From Cyprinus carpio (lineage: Eukaryota; Chordata; Actinopteri; Cypriniformes; Cyprinidae): a DNA stretch of 64,000 nucleotides. The DNA is taken from contig NC_056608.1 of NCBI RefSeq assembly GCF_018340385.1, positions 18,986,065-19,050,064 on the forward strand. Direction: 5' to 3'. Numbering within the stretch: the first letter of the stretch is position 1; each line of letters begins with the position of its first letter. The notes below the pieces were generated by a model that made no database searches, was not told where the DNA came from, and saw only the letters and a list, made by a program, of their open reading frames with translations. Of this stretch, positions 1 through 32,692 are shown in pieces. The translations under genes and the position numbers were made by a program.

Positions 1-2575
1 TGGCATATTGAAATATGTGTCATAAATAACCTCGCTAAGCCTGGGTTTTTCAGCTCCTCTGTTTAGAGCTAATTTAGTCTTGCCTGTTCTCTTTATTCAA
101 GCATATTGCAAACTAGATGGAGCTCTTAAAATGTTGATTAGCTGAAAAATAGGTAGAATATCTTTGATCTAGATTTCCTCTCACTATTACAGAGGGGTTC
201 CAAATCACCCACTGCCTTTTGTATAGCTTTATTATCTCATATATTTTCCTTGTATGAGGATCCCAGTTCTGTCAGGTTATTGTAAAGAGGTTACTATATA
301 ATAAGCTTGGTATTTTGCTTGAGCACTTGTAGGCTACTTTTTCTTTTCACACCCAGTGTGTTTTATGATGCCAGAGAACTCATTTGTGTCTGCAGTTTCA
401 AATGTGTTCTTTTGGAATATATATATATATATTTTTTTACATACAGGTCAGCATGCTTACAGTTCCAGTTGTTTATATAGGGTTTTAAAAACTTGCTCTT
501 AGTGTGTATTGTATTTGTAGTGTTTTAAATTAATACAAGCCATTACACACAATATTTGATAACTCATATTTGATATTTTGCTGTGTTGTTTCCAGGTTTT
601 TTAAATCTCCAGCATGTGTTTTCCAAGTGCTGCTCTTTTCTTCACACTTCTTTTGTTCCCTCTAAGGAACAGATATTCTGCTGGTATGCTGCTTATTGAA
701 TTATTTGAGTAATTAAGCCATCATGGAAGAAAAATATCTGGGAGAGGATCCAGAAGCAATGTTGAACCTCTCTTTGAAAACACTGGCTTTTCCTTTTCTG
801 ATTTAGATATAAAATGGGACTACAGAGCCCCAGGGGGACCTAGCAGTGAAATTGTTGCAAAATGTGCTTTTTTTTTGTTCTTTTTACTGAAACTGTTCTG
901 TTGCCTTTTCTTTTATTATTGTGTAGGATAAATAATATTGGGCTTGTTAACCGCATTGCACAAATGTTATTGTTGGAGGCACTTTCAATAAATAGGCTGC
1001 AAAATAAGGCCAAAAAAGTGGTCCGCCAAAGAAGGTGCTTAAACTTAAGCATATCATCAACCCCAAAGGTCAAATATTGTATGTTTTTTTTTTTCCCTCT
1101 TCATTTCATAAGAGTTTTTTTTTTCTTTTTCCTCTAATTGTTCTAAATGAAGTTTAACCCCCTGACTGAAATTAAAATACATTTTTTAATTTATAATTAT
1201 TTTATAAAATAAACTTGAATGCTTCCCATAACTTAAAAAAAAAAAATTTCTTTGGTTGTATTTTATATCAATGAACATTAAATAAATATTGAAACTAAAT
1301 ATGTATAAAATAAAAACTTTGTTATTCCTATAATTTTAAATATTTAAAATGGTGTATTTTCTATCAATAAATGTTAAATAAACATTGAAATTAAATATAC
1401 AAAATGTATGAAATAAACTACAGGGTTCCCAAAAATTAAAGAACAATATTTGTTAGTATTTTCTATCAGTAAACATTAAATAAACATTTAAATTAAATGC
1501 ATTAAATTTATAAAATAAATTACAGGGTTTACCTGAATTAAAGAAAAATATTTGTTTATGTTTTCGCATACCACTTGGCTTAAAGTTTGCATTTTATGGA
1601 ATGCGCCTTAAACATTGGTATTTTTAGGAGTTATCTATCTTTATGCTTGTATTGAAGTCTGCCACTTAAATCAGTAATTTGGTAGTTTTCTAAATGTCTC
1701 CATAGCGTCATGTATTCCCTAAAGGGGTGGAAGTTGCTCCAGGCAAATGTGTTAGGAAAGTTAGAATTCTCAGTGGTGTCTTGACCTCTGATTGTCCTCA
1801 CATTATGGTCTTCTTGGTTAAAGAGTAAAGCATGGTTCTTTGGTCACCCCTACAAACATAGACTGGCACATGACCAATGAATGAAGGGATGCCACTCTGA
1901 CCTAGATGCATCATATGACCGTGACAAGAGCACACACAATGATCACATGGTTCTTCATGAATCTGTCACCACTTCATGACTGTTAGAGGTGCTGAATGTT
2001 CCACAGACGGAGATAAGTGTTTGTGTGTGTGAGAGAGTATCAGGTATGAATGTGTGTTCCAGGAAACATTTAGTCACTTTACACATATAATTGTGTCCAT
2101 TTATCTATTATTTAACATAATTGTTTATATACATGCTGTCCTGAAATTTCGTTCAATATGAGTGAGTCTGAGTGAGTGTAGTTATATGACCTTTTCATCT
2201 CAGAATACATGTGACATCAGTGCTCTTTGATTTTCACTGCATTAAGCTATTGCCTCCTTAGCTAGATCCCGTGACACAGACGAAGCGAGATACAGAAAGG
2301 GCACGGGTCGAGGGGACGTCGACTAGACAGATTCCCTCCAATTTCTGCAAAGTTCAGTCAGGACAGATGTCGCAAATTTAATATGCGCTAAAAGAATTTT
2401 TCTGAAACACTTCTCTATAGGGAACAGGTGAATGAAATGGGCTGAACGCACTGTTTAACCCCACGAAAAGCTACATCGGGGAGTCATACTATTTATTATT
2501 ATATTTAGCATCAGAAATCTTTTTATGGAATTAGAAAATGTTTTATTATTAAATTCATATTTTACATTTACGCTC

Positions 2576-3068
2576 CCATTCAATAGTACCATCAAAAGTG
2601 ACAGTAAAGACAAAAAAAAATGTTTCAAATCAATGCTATTTTTTTTTAAATGTTCTATTTATCAAACTATCCTGAAGAAATGTATCATTCCACAAAAAAG
2701 TCTTAAGAATGGTTTTCAACATTGATAATAAATGTTCTTGAGCAGCACATCAGCTTATTAGAAATGATTTCTGAAGGATAATGTGACACTGAAGACTGGA
2801 GTAATGATGCTGAATATTCAGATTTTACATCAAAGGGATATATATATATATGATAATAAATGTTCTTGAGCAATATATATATATATATATATATATATAG
2901 ATATATATATATATTAAATAATATTCAAATATTAAGCAGTTAATTAATATTGTAATATTTCACAATATAACTGTTTTTATGTATTTCTGATAAAATGATT
3001 GCAGCATGGGTGAGCATAAGAGACTTCTTTCAAAAACTTTCAAAGACTTTTGAATGGTAGTATATATT
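2576..3068 (+). repeat. Dispersed repeat, ACACTGAAGACTGGAG-family, with (AT)n insertion
   Basis: It contains CCATTCAATAGTACCATCAA, GGTTTTCAACATTGATAATA, GTGACACTGAAGACTGGAGT and AATGATGCTGAATATTCAG in the same order as the copy at 57583-58024. An AT-dinucleotide tract (2838-2913) interrupts it, and part of the unit (TGATAATAAATGTTCTTGAG) is repeated at 2850-2870 beside the tract. Confidence 0.75.
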
Positions 3069-3142
3069 CTGTTATATTTATATCATCCTTTTAAATTTTG
3101 TCATTACAGAATTTTACACATTTAGATCTACGGTATGACATC

Positions 3143-3177
<35 letters not shown>

Positions 3178-6100
3178 AGTGAAACAGGATATTTAGTGAG
3201 AAATAATGTAGGACAGGACATGATTTCATCCATCAGGAATTTAGTGGTTTCTGAAAAGTGGTCACACAGACAGTTGGTTTAAAATTAGGAATCCTTTGTG
3301 ATATCCACCAAAAAGGCAAGTCGTTTTAGAGGCAAAAGTTTTTACATTTTGATTACAAAAACATTATTATTATTATTTAATTTTTTATATGGAATAACAT
3401 TCATAATTGGCCTCAACTGATTTAATTCCCAGAGTAAAGCTAAATAAATACTGGTCCACAAAGGGATACAACACATCTGGCTTTGAATCTCAAACAATAA
3501 GAGTTTGTTTTAATAATGTTTAGATAACTCAGTTTTCACAGTGGCCTTTCTGAATTAAACTGCTTTGTTTGGCAGTGGCGACAGATGTGCCTGGAGCTAT
3601 GAAGTGGCAGTTATAATGTTATTTTCAGGTCACATCTCGTGCCTCTGTGTCAATCCTCATGTCTTGTGTGTTTGTGAAGGTGCTTTTCAGTTGTCCCTTT
3701 GTGTCTAATTTTTCTTTGTCTCCCTTTAGCTGTTTTCTTTGATAAGATAAATGTTGATTATCGAGCGTGTCAGTGATCTCATCAGTCTCCTGCTCTTCCC
3801 AGACAGCTTTGCTTGCATCTGTAAATACTCAATACTTATCTCACCCTTAACTGCCAGTTTGCCCGCAGTAGTCTTCTTGACACCAACAGACAATCTCTCT
3901 CAGCCTAAACGCAATCAGCAATCATCCAATCACCACAGCATATTAGTGCTGACCATCACAATCACATCATGATGTTGTAGAGCTAACAATCAGAGTGATA
4001 AGCACAAGCTGCACATTCTAATTTTCTGATTGCCAGGAGAATCAGGATGACCTTAAAGGAAAAATCTGTCATTTGCTCACCAAATGTTGTTCCAAATCCT
4101 GCTTTTTTTTAGTAAAGAATGTTAATTTTGATGAACAGATCAAATGTTTAGTCTTTATTCTCTTATAAACCTGCTGTAGCTTTTAAGTGAAATATAATGC
4201 CTTTTGAACATCATGTCAGGTTGGATATCAATGAGATAATCAAACATTATTGGTTCTTGCGGCACATCTCGTATCCAAACATTATTGACGTCAAACTTGG
4301 CACCATGTTTGTTTTATAGGTACGACAGAAGGCAAATTATTTAAATTTGAGTCTGTTTGTCATGTTATCGTATGGTTTCTAAATAACTGGAATAGTGCAT
4401 GAATAATAATAATAATATAGACTACTTTTATACTGTCCTTTTTATGATGTTTATGAGACATATACGCAACGGTCCAATTATTTTGGATTAAATATTATTA
4501 AAATGCATTAAATTGATGAAAAGTGACAGGAAAGATAAAATTATTATATTTTTGTTTTGTTTAACTAAATGCAGCCTTGCTGAGTAGAATTTAATGACCC
4601 CATTTTTTTAAAGTAGTGTATATGGGAAGAGCTCTCAAAAACTCTTCTTATGTATTCCAGACCAAATAACAGTTTATGGGCTTGAAACATTGGGATTATT
4701 AAATAATGACATTTTTATGCTTAAAAGTGGGATGTCATAAGTTATTGGTTAAAAATGACTGTTGCAATTGAAATAGATTTGCTTTCACCACAGGTATTTG
4801 GTCTGAAGAAGGCATTCAGTTTGAAGATATATTGTCAGAGCGAAGGGAAATATTGTTCTTGCATGTACACATTTGTTTTTACACTGTCACTAACAGCCTG
4901 ACAATTGCAGTAACTGTGGTGTCTTCTCTCTGTGTGAAAACGAAGGAGAAGTCGGACAGTTTCCTGGCAGTAGACGAGTATCCAGATGGTTTCACTGTTT
5001 GCGGTCTACTCTTTCATCCCTTTTGCAACCTTTTCTATCTTTTATTATTATTTTTTTACCTTTCTTTCTCACGTTTCCTCTGTTCATCTCAGCGTCTCTC
5101 ATCTCTCCCACACTGCCACAGATGGCCAACTTCACTGTCTCTGTATGGGAGATCTGTTTCTGTTCCAAAGTCTTAATACTCTCCGTTGCATGACGTACAC
5201 TTTACTGTGGAGTGGTATGTAAAATATGAATAATTAAATAAAATGATTTTACTTAAGACTCATCAGTGGCAACTTATAACTGCAGGAAAAGAGAACTATA
5301 TATTTGTATGATGAACTAGATATATGCATGAGTAAATACATTATAAAATATATTAAAATGGATATATGTATTAATATACCAATTGACATATGCATTAATA
5401 TAATAATTAAAATGTAATTTATTTCTTTGATTTCTGTGAAGACTTACTCCAATCTTCTGAGTTGTGTGATCCTTCAGAAATCATTCTAATATGCTGCTTT
5501 GGTGCTCAAGAAACATTTCTTCTTATCAATGTTGAAAACAGTTGTGCTGTTTATTTATTTATTTATTTGTAGAAACTGATATTTGAATAGACAGCCTTTC
5601 ATAAATGTTTTGTTTATAATGTATAGTTTTTATCATTATTTCCAATTCTGTCTTTATATGAATTTGTGTGTCTATGTGTATGTGCACTCATCTATTCAAG
5701 CCTTATGTAATGGCACATACTGTGAAGCAGTGTTTGGTTGAGTAACCGCTTTGTCTTTATGCAGTGTCCAGCATGGTCTGGAGACCGCCAGCTCTCGCAG
5801 GCAACAACACTTTTGTTCGCTAAACGACCAAGGAATGTGTCTGACATCTCACATTAAATCACGCTTGCTTTTCTGCCAGCACATATCTCTGATTTCCAGA
5901 TCTTTCTTTTAAACCATTTCAAAAAGTCTACAAACTGCATCCAAATTTCCCTGTTTGAAGTTGATATAGGCACAAACTTCTCATGGCTGACACTAAAAGT
6001 GTGAAAAATACTAAAGGTGTCAGAAGAAGTAATTTAAGCCAGACGCATGAGAGTGTGTCATTAATAAATAACAGCAACCGAATAGGTTATCTGTAGCACT

Positions 6101-6274
6101 GTGTGTTTAAAGTGCAGGAGTGCAGCTAGCATTATGGAGGTGATATTTATGTCTCAGTGATGTAGCCATTTCTTGCCTGCTGCCATACCAGACCAACTGT
6201 ATCATACTGTAGTATTGGACAGCTCGTTTCAGATGACAGTAAACAAACACAAACTGTAATCAGAGTCCTCTTGT

Positions 6275-6275
<1 letters not shown>

Positions 6276-6341
<66 letters not shown>
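6276..6341. repeat. (CT)n microsatellite
   Basis: 66 bp of CT dinucleotide followed by a short (CA)n run to 6357, in qki intron 1. The Arg-Glu repeat frame across it on the minus strand is an artefact. Confidence 0.97.
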
Positions 6342-6344
<3 letters not shown>

Positions 6345-8681
6345 ACACACACACACATGTAAATGATGGTCTACAGCAGCAGTAGGAAGGACTATCTCAC
6401 TGTCTGTCTGTGTAGTGGTTTTCCAGTGTCGACCAGTCGCCTGTAATGTTTGTTTTTAGTGCACTTGAAGGTTGTGCTAATAACAGCTAAACTGGGGGTG
6501 GAAAATTATATGTCTTATGTCACCTCAGCTGTTCTTCTGGTTTAAACAGACCGTAGTATTTATTTTATGGTTATTTTTTTCATTTTCAGTCTATTTATGT
6601 ATTTGTTCTGTAATAGTTTTTACCACGGAATCTCCATTTTAACCAAATAGTCATTGTTTCCAAGCAGATCCAAAATGTTAAGTGTTTTCAAATTGAATTT
6701 TACTAAATGAACACAAGGAAGATTGATTTTAATGTCAGAATTGGTTTTAATTTGCACCAATTTAACAATATGTAAAAATATTTGTATTAATAGTAAAAAA
6801 TTATGAAAATAGCCTGCAGAGTCTTCTTTGAACATTTTGTTTAATGCCATAAACAGTTGAATTTATTTCCAGAAGTGAATCGAACTCACCCCTTATATAA
6901 AGTAATTTTTGCTTCTGAATTTATGCTTCTGAATGATTCACCCCAAAATGAAAATTCTGTCATTATTTATTCACCCTCTTGAGAACAAGTGAGGTTTGTT
7001 CTTGTTCATCAAGCAAGCATGGCATTTACCATGTTTGGTAGGATTTAAAAAAAAAAATGTTCTAAAGATGAACGGAGGGTGAGTAAATGTTGGCATAATT
7101 TATATTTTTGGAAGAGCTATTCTTTTAGCTTTAACAGATGAATAAAAACTATTAAAATTGTGATATTCACATTGTTGCTTGTTTAATATTGCCAGCAGAA
7201 TCATTGTGAATATTGTATATATCGCCCAGCCCTTGTGACTCATGGGATAAATCATGCTTAGTCCAAAGTTTTGAGGCTGTCCACACAAAACCCAGTATAA
7301 ACTTCTGACTGACTGTTTAATCTCTTTTCAACCCTCAATATAAAGTGACCAATTAAACCAATTTCATGTGTAAGTGCCAGAATGTGTAAATTAATCGGCT
7401 TTGAGCAGTTTGAGCTGATGTTTGGATTTGTGCTTCATTGTGGGACTTCGTATGACTGATTTCACTGCGAGGGTTTATTTTATCAGCTCTGTTCTGAATG
7501 ATAGCATATGGGCAGATGAAACCAGTCCTAATGTAACCAGTTGGGATTTATTTAAAACATTGTAAATCGGAAAATGCTGTTTTAGGAATGCACTCGTGCC
7601 AAGAGCATGTGTTGCATGTAATTGAGTGTAAATGCGCTTGCGTTCACTAATGTAAGACATATGAGAGACATTGAAAACAATCCTGGTCGATCTTCAGGAC
7701 TGAGTGGTGTTGTCGGTGGAATTCAGAGGACCACAGCCTGCTGAGTACTGTTGAGTTATTGCTTATGAGATCTTGTTGAGGTTCTCGGCTTTGCTCTGGG
7801 AGGATCCTATGGGAGCCCAGCAGGCTACGGCTAGCTCAGCTCAGGGTTATATTTAGGTCATTTTAATCTGCAGGCCTGGGCCATGCTTTGATGTTGTCAT
7901 TTTGAACCATATTGTTCATCAGTGTAAATCCATTCTAATATACTGCTGCTTCTTCCCAATATCCTCCAAAGAGCTTTTGTTAAATAATAATTATTGCTTC
8001 AGTCTTTTAAGCTGGTCTCTTTGGAATTCCTCTGTTTGGACCGACGAGCATTCAAAAGGCTGGTGTCTGATTCACTCTTTATGAATGCACATCATGGTGC
8101 GCTACTTTCCTCCATGGCTGGCTGGGCTCTCATGCCCTTTAGGAGTTGTTTTTGAATTAAGTAGCTGCATGAACTCTTCAAAACTTCTGCAAGTCACTTA
8201 TAACCGAAAGTATGTCTATTCTCTGTTTTTAAAGATAAAGGGAACGACTTTTATGGATCAAGCTATGTGGAAAACTGCATTGTTTGTGTAGATAATACAG
8301 TTTTTCAAAGAAAGTAAAATATTTGACATGAACTTTGTCGAAGTTTCCTCTCTCAGATTTTAAACCTTAAATGGATGATTCACCCAAACATACAAATTCT
8401 GTCATTTACTCAACCTAATGCCTTTCCAAGCCTGCAAGCATATTTTGTAACCAAAAAACTTTGGTACACATTAACTTCTATTGTATGGTCTAAAATCACA
8501 GAGACATTTTTCACAATTTTTTCTTCTATGATCCACAGATGAAAGTAACATTTAAAGGTTTGGAATGAGTAAATGGTGGCAAAATTTTCATTTTTAGATA
8601 TGGCTTTAGATATAATCTCTAACCAGGTTTTCATTCAGAGTTCCTTTATTTAATTGAGTTTTTAACATGTCTGTTTGACAG

Positions 8682-26785
<18,104 letters not shown>

Positions 26786-28700
26786 CCAATGACCCTCTGA
26801 ACTCTTCACCCAATGATGACCTGACCATTGCCTGCCTGCTGACCAGTTCTCTGGCTCTCGTCCTTCGCTTCTATGTTTTGGCGGCCTGCTGGTGAGCTCA
26901 GAAGCAGCTTTAATTCACTTAACCCAGCCCGAGAAGCCGTGATGGATTTTGGCGGCCTCCTGCAGAACAGAATCGCTCCCCTTCTCAAACTGAGGACCTC
27001 CTTGGTCAGGTGACCTGGGCTTCCCAGCATGCACTGATGTGTCATAAAGCAATAACGCTGTCTGGGCGACACCTGAAATCCTACTGTTAGCCTTTCACAC
27101 ACTAAATAAACACAAATCTTTATTGGTTTCTTAATAATTAAGCATAATATTCTATATAACTCTACGTTTGTGCACTGCAGTTCTCATACCATCCTGAAGA
27201 GTTATTTTAAAACTGATTTATCGGTCCATAAGGGATGTAAAAGCCATGCTTGCCTACCAGCGTTTTCTTCAGAGAGCTGTCAAAAAGCATCCACATGAGC
27301 AAGTGTGCAAACACTGAACATCGACTGATATCTTTTTGATACGAGGGTGCTGCACAGGAAATGAATATATATTTTTCAAAGGTCATCCTTTTTGTATTAA
27401 AAAACAAAGCAGTATTGTCAAAACGTGATGAACAAACGACAAAATTTTAGAGACCAAAACAGTGTCTTTTTTTAATAAAAAACAAACAAGTGCCTTATTT
27501 TACACAATATCATCAATTATGAATAAGTATGAATGTCCATCAATGTGTTATATGCCAACATATCAGGTATTTCTGTTCAATTCCTCTTCATTCATGAAAA
27601 CAAGAGGTGTACAGAACAATGTCGCAGGCGTTACTCAAAAACTGCATTTCTTTTTATGTGCATTTTCTTATTTTTATTTACAAATAATGATTGAGTTTTA
27701 CCCTGTCACACTACATAAGGTGGTCATTCAGCCTGTTTGTAGTTGATAATATATATGTACAAGCTCTCTAATATGTTTGTATATCCATCACTACAGCTGT
27801 TACACAGCAATGAAGCCCCTAACAGTTACTGGTCACTATTTCCATATTTTTAGTCTGCTTACAGTATATCTCAAGAAGCATTTATTCCATTCATCAAGAT
27901 GAATATTATAAAGGTTTGGGGTTAATTAGTACAGAGCTCATTTTATTCCTTTTAAAGAATTGAAGTGTACTAGAAGAGCATGTTTGTATGCAGACGTGTC
28001 ACATTTCTACATACCTTCCTATGCAAATGATTTTCAGTTTTATTAAAATGACTGAATAAATTTCCTTCAGTTGCTCTTCCAGTTAAAATGTCAGACCATT
28101 TCAGTGCTGAAGAACAACAAGACTAAAAGCGTATTAACAAATTATGATTACATTTTGTTATTTGGTTATCAGAATTGGATTTTGAGAAGATGCATCTCCT
28201 TTTGTATTTATGCAGAGCAAATGCAATACTTTTTAGACGTTTGAGGCTGTGATGCAGTTGCATGTAATTTTTTTATTAACCTGGAAATTGCTAAAGTAAA
28301 AATCCTGCAAATACATTTAACGGATGGAAATTGTTTGTACAAGGATCTTGACTAGAAACTGGAGTTGTTTGTTAATGTGTGTTTGGTTATTTGTTTTTTT
28401 TTTTGGTTTAGTGTTTGCTTTCCATGCAGTATTACTATAGACTGTCATTATGTGTGAGAGCATGTGTTTATGGGTGATTGTGTGGGTGACTGTTTATGTA
28501 TTGTATATGCCAATGAACTGCAACTCTCCGTTAAAGCTTATTTTTGTTGTCATTTTTTTTTTTCGCAATCCCAAGCAGCTCTCTGCATACAGTCCTATTT
28601 ATAACCATTGTAACATTTTATAATGTATTTTTCTATCATATTTTGTATGTGAGAAATAACATTAAATCACATTTCCAGATATGAACAGTATGCCTTATTA
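26786..28700 (+). other. qki: qki 3' UTR (approximate extent)
   Basis: A long AT-rich sequence follows the QKI-5 stop. Candidate polyadenylation signals include AATAAA at 27105-27110 and others to about 28050. The first 300 bp are more GC-rich than the rest and would be the short 3' UTR. The true end cannot be fixed without transcript data. Confidence 0.5.
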
Positions 28701-31677
28701 CAAAAAAATTGAAATGAGAGACATATTTTTCCCATGATGATTAATTCCATAGTTGATGGAAAATGGAAAAACTTATTTGAACAACAATATCATTTGGTTC
28801 CAGCCTCACTCTGAGCAAGTTTAAAGTGGTTATTATTTGCTGGGGTGTTTGGTTTGTCATTGTTGCTTTGCCTCTGTGCCTTCTCATGTAAATTGTAAGC
28901 TATTAACCATTTCTAGTTATATAATTTGATTAATCGTTTCTTGTCGATTGTACTAACATTTGATGATTGATTTCTATTCATTAACCCTGTCAACAATTTC
29001 TTTTGTCTGCTTTGAATCTTTAGAAGAGGATTTGTGTGAAATTAAGCAAAAGAGTGTTTTACTGACTGAAATATGCTGGACTAAACTCTGTACTGAGAAG
29101 CAATAGCAAAATATTAAAATCATAGTTTTAAAAAAAGAAACTAACTTGGTCGCTCTTTCTCTTGTGCTTTTTAAATGTGTCAGAACACTCTGCATACTAA
29201 TCTGATTCAGGTCTGCTGTAGATAATGGAGAAGATCTGAGTCTAAACTTCTCCGTACTGTTTAATTGATCATACTGAACAAAGCTGCATTTAACACCAAA
29301 GTGACAAGATGATAATGGGGTGGGAAAAAATCTGAAGGAGAAGTAAAATCTATATAAATGGTATGGTTGTTTGAGTTCACACAGTCTTATTATTCTTTCT
29401 TTCTCAACATTTTCCATTGTGTGTGCTTGTTTTTGTATCCTACAACCATCTGTTGAGCTGTTTCTGAAAGTTCTAAGAAGAGTAACCGCAGATTACAACC
29501 GGTAATTGTCTTTCAAAGAGTCCATTGAAACCAATGTAAGCGAAACTTCACAGATTCTCTGAAATGTGCAAGAAAACAAAAGCAAACATTGTCTTTTGTA
29601 GAATAACTGGAGGTCAATCCAATAACGCCCACTAAGTGGAATATTTTTCAGCCCTGCACATCAGCGCTGCCTAACTATAGTAACAAACATCAGGCTTATA
29701 AAATGTAAGGTTCAAATCACTTCCTCATTTGAGCTTTGGATATCCTCTGAGAAATCACAGAGGTCAAGATAGCAATTTCTGTTTGTCAGTGGTTCAGTGT
29801 TGAGAGGAACTGGAGTCGCAAAGGAAACCGATAACTCTGAATGACCTTCTAAAAACTGTTTTTCAGTTTTCTAACTGTTCGCACATTGTTTTAATGAGTT
29901 GCTGTTGTGTGTAACGGTCTGTGTTTAGCTGATAAAGCTAATCAGACTCTTTTAGTTCCCATAAGACCTCATCACTGCACCCAAGAGTCCTAGTAACTAG
30001 CTTTTGTTTCCTTTTCAGTTTATGGCAAAGTCGCCAACCATAGCCTGCATTAAACAAATCTGGTCATATCCAAAAGAACAGCAACAGAACTGAATCTGTG
30101 ACCGTCACAGTCTGTGATAGTGTTGGAATAGGAATAGTTCATGCAAAATTAACAATATAATATTATGAATTCACCCCCATTTTATTTTAAATTCATATGC
30201 TCTTAATGTTGTTCCATTATTTTTTAAGAACGTTAAAGCTGCTTTTTTCCACCCAACTACAGTTCACAGAGTCCATGGTAATTGAACTCCAAAAATGAAT
30301 AAATAGACTAACATTCATAAAAGTGGTTCACAACTAGTGCAATATATTCCATACTTTTTGTGTGAGGAACAGACTGAACTTTATTTACTTTTAAGTCAGT
30401 GAACTGATATGAAAAAATATTTCAAAATAATGATTCAACTATTCAAAACAGCTCAAAATAACGATTCTTTTATGTTTACAATATGTAGTGATGTATAAAG
30501 CACAGCTCATAAAAAAGTATTTTAAGTATTTTAAATCATTTACCCTGATGTGAAATTTCATGCATTCATGCATGCTACACCGCTGACAAAAGACAATGGA
30601 CCTTTTTTTGTAAGTGAAATTTCACTAATATGACTACACAAATCCCACTGGAGAAAAAAAATAGCATGTTAGTCTGTTCATTAAACAAATGCGATCATAG
30701 CTAAAGAAGACTTGAAGTAGGCTACAAAGCACAATATATCCATTTTTCATTTTTGGAGCTTAAAATGTGCATGGTCACTGTAAAATGTGACTAGTAAAAG
30801 GGGACGACATTAAGGTGAGTAGCCTAGTCCTATGGCAGCATTTTCATTTAAGGGTGTACTGCTCCTTTTATAGCATACACACAAACACACACACATACAA
30901 AATGAAAAAATGGAAAGGCACTGAGAGGGAGAAAGTGAAATGGATGGAAAAGGAGAGAGTGTGATTAATTTGCTCCCACAGAAGCCAAACTGTTCATTAA
31001 ACACCACGCGTTTTGTATTAAATGGTTCTTGCCTGTCCCAAATTACTAGTTGCTATGTTAGGTAATCATTCCTTCTTTCCTTTCCCCACCTTGTCCTCTC
31101 TCTATCTCTAACCAGCAATTAAAACCTCAATTTCCTGTCTTGTTCATTTTCTGATGTCCCCACCTACCTCTTAATATACAGTGCTGCTTACCTTATCAAA
31201 AACACATGCACACAGGCACTATCCAGTGTAATGGAGCATAATGCAGTTTAATGAGTGGAATGGATAACAGTTTTAGCTGAGGGCCAAAGAGGAAAGATGA
31301 AATGGGTAAGTCACTGTAAAGAGAGAGAGACACCGTATCCTCCGTTGACTCGCACTCTTGACTTCCCCCTCAGAGGCTGCAATGACCTTTAAAACCTTTA
31401 TACCCAACAAACTCAGAACTCTCTGTCCCAACTTACCAAATGCAAATAGAACCCTTTGCTTCCTTCCTTCCTTCCTTCCTTTCTTGTCAATCTACTGATC
31501 TTATTGGATGCCAATAGCAAGCTAAGCCCTGAGAGTTTGAGGAAGAGGAGACAGACTCCTTGTAGAAAAATAAATTGAGAAAATATATTATTATTATTTT
31601 TTTTTTTTTATTATTAACAATACATTTTGTGATAAATTTTTTTACTAAAAAAAAGAATATTTATTACAATATTAATA

Positions 31678-31684
<7 letters not shown>

Positions 31685-31761
<77 letters not shown>
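31685..31761. repeat. (AT)n microsatellite
   Basis: About 77 bp of AT dinucleotide inside a larger A/T-only stretch. Confidence 0.97.
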
Positions 31762-31765
<4 letters not shown>

Positions 31766-32453
31766 TAATATTTTGAATATTTTATAATATTTTTATAACA
31801 TACAAATTAATATATGCTAATATTGCAATAAGTATTCAGGTTTTTTATCATTCATTTTGTAATTATCAACTTTCGACTCACACCCATCCCATTTGGCTTT
31901 GTATGATTATATTTGAACATTTGAAATCAGGGAAGCTTGTTTATTCAGTTCCCTCAGTTCTGGTGAAGCAAGGGGAGTGTCTTCTAGGTCTTCTAGGAAA
32001 CAAACCAAACTTGATCTTAAACAATGACCACAAAGACATGTCCAGCATGAGGATATGGAGAGGGTGGGGAATGTCCTCCCAAAGGGCTCGAACAGAACAA
32101 ATCTCAAGGAACGCTTCCTTCTGCTCTATTAAAGAACCGTTTCCACAGACACATCCATCAGTGTTTATGTAAGAGAGGAAGTCATCGCTGTTTACCTAGC
32201 TTGTGTAATTGTTTCTATTCATAGCTAAAGATCTGAGAAATATCAGAAGTGGTGATGGTGGGGTGCATATAAAGGACGGGACATATTAAACAGGATGACA
32301 CAGCAGATGTTACGCCACAGCAGAGTCGCACAGCAGGGCGCTGTTTCGCTTCGGTTTCATCCAATAGGTTTTCCAACAGGATCCGAGTTTACTTGTACTT
32401 CAGACACACGCATGGTGCGTTTGAACTTGTAGGATGCTTCTCTGTCTTCCATA

Positions 32454-32692
32454 GGTGTTTCCATTCCTCTTCCTCTCGTTCTGTGGGGTCCTCCCGCCCT
32501 TCCTGTCTGCTCTCAGAGGATGGGGCCTGGGGTCTGGCTCAGTCCTGGCCCCCCACTCTGGCTCCACAAGGCTGGACACTGCCCAGACTGGTGGGAGAGG
32601 ACAGCAGAACTTGGCAGGCCACAGTGGAGAACATTCACAGCCAAGCCAAAGTCCTAAAGCACTGCCAGAGAATAACGGAGAGCTTGAAATGA
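32454..32692 (+). other. Possible orphan coding exon (GC-rich island)
   Basis: After an acceptor-like TCTTCCATAG (ending 32453) a frame stays open to TGA at 32690-32692. It encodes about 78 residues ending ...VENIHSQAKVLKHCQRITES then LK. The island is clearly richer in G+C than its surroundings, and three overlapping frames are long, which GC richness alone could cause. No protein family is recognised and no partner exon was found upstream. It may be the last exon of a small unknown gene, a retroposed fragment or non-coding. Confidence 0.25.

Larger units (their letters stand above)
1..8681 (+). other. qki: qki intron 1 (3' part)
   Basis: No coding sequence is recognisable here. The first quaking exon (N-terminal QUA1 half) is expected upstream of the window, because the next exon at 8682 begins in the middle of a codon. 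The stretch holds an AT-rich block with poly-A and (AT)n runs (2838-3176), a (CT)n microsatellite (6276-6341), two copies of the common repeat with the ACACTGAAGACTGGAG core (about 2576-3068 on + and 5440-5600 on -), and fragments of the short repeat ending in GGGTGAAC (near 6930-7105 and 8371-8600). The acceptor TTTGACAG lies at 8674-8681. Confidence 0.75.

Noticed and set aside
4832..5176. 114-residue open frame in qki intron 1 overlapping two other frames
   Set aside because: Low-complexity Leu/Phe/Ser content from a T-rich tract; no splice or family support.
6147..6356. Arg-Glu repeat open frame on the minus strand
   Set aside because: Translation of the (CT)n microsatellite.
28974..29417. 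147-residue minus-strand open frame downstream of qki
   Set aside because: AT-rich, random-looking composition, no recognisable domain, lies beyond or within the qki 3' UTR; length alone is not convincing.
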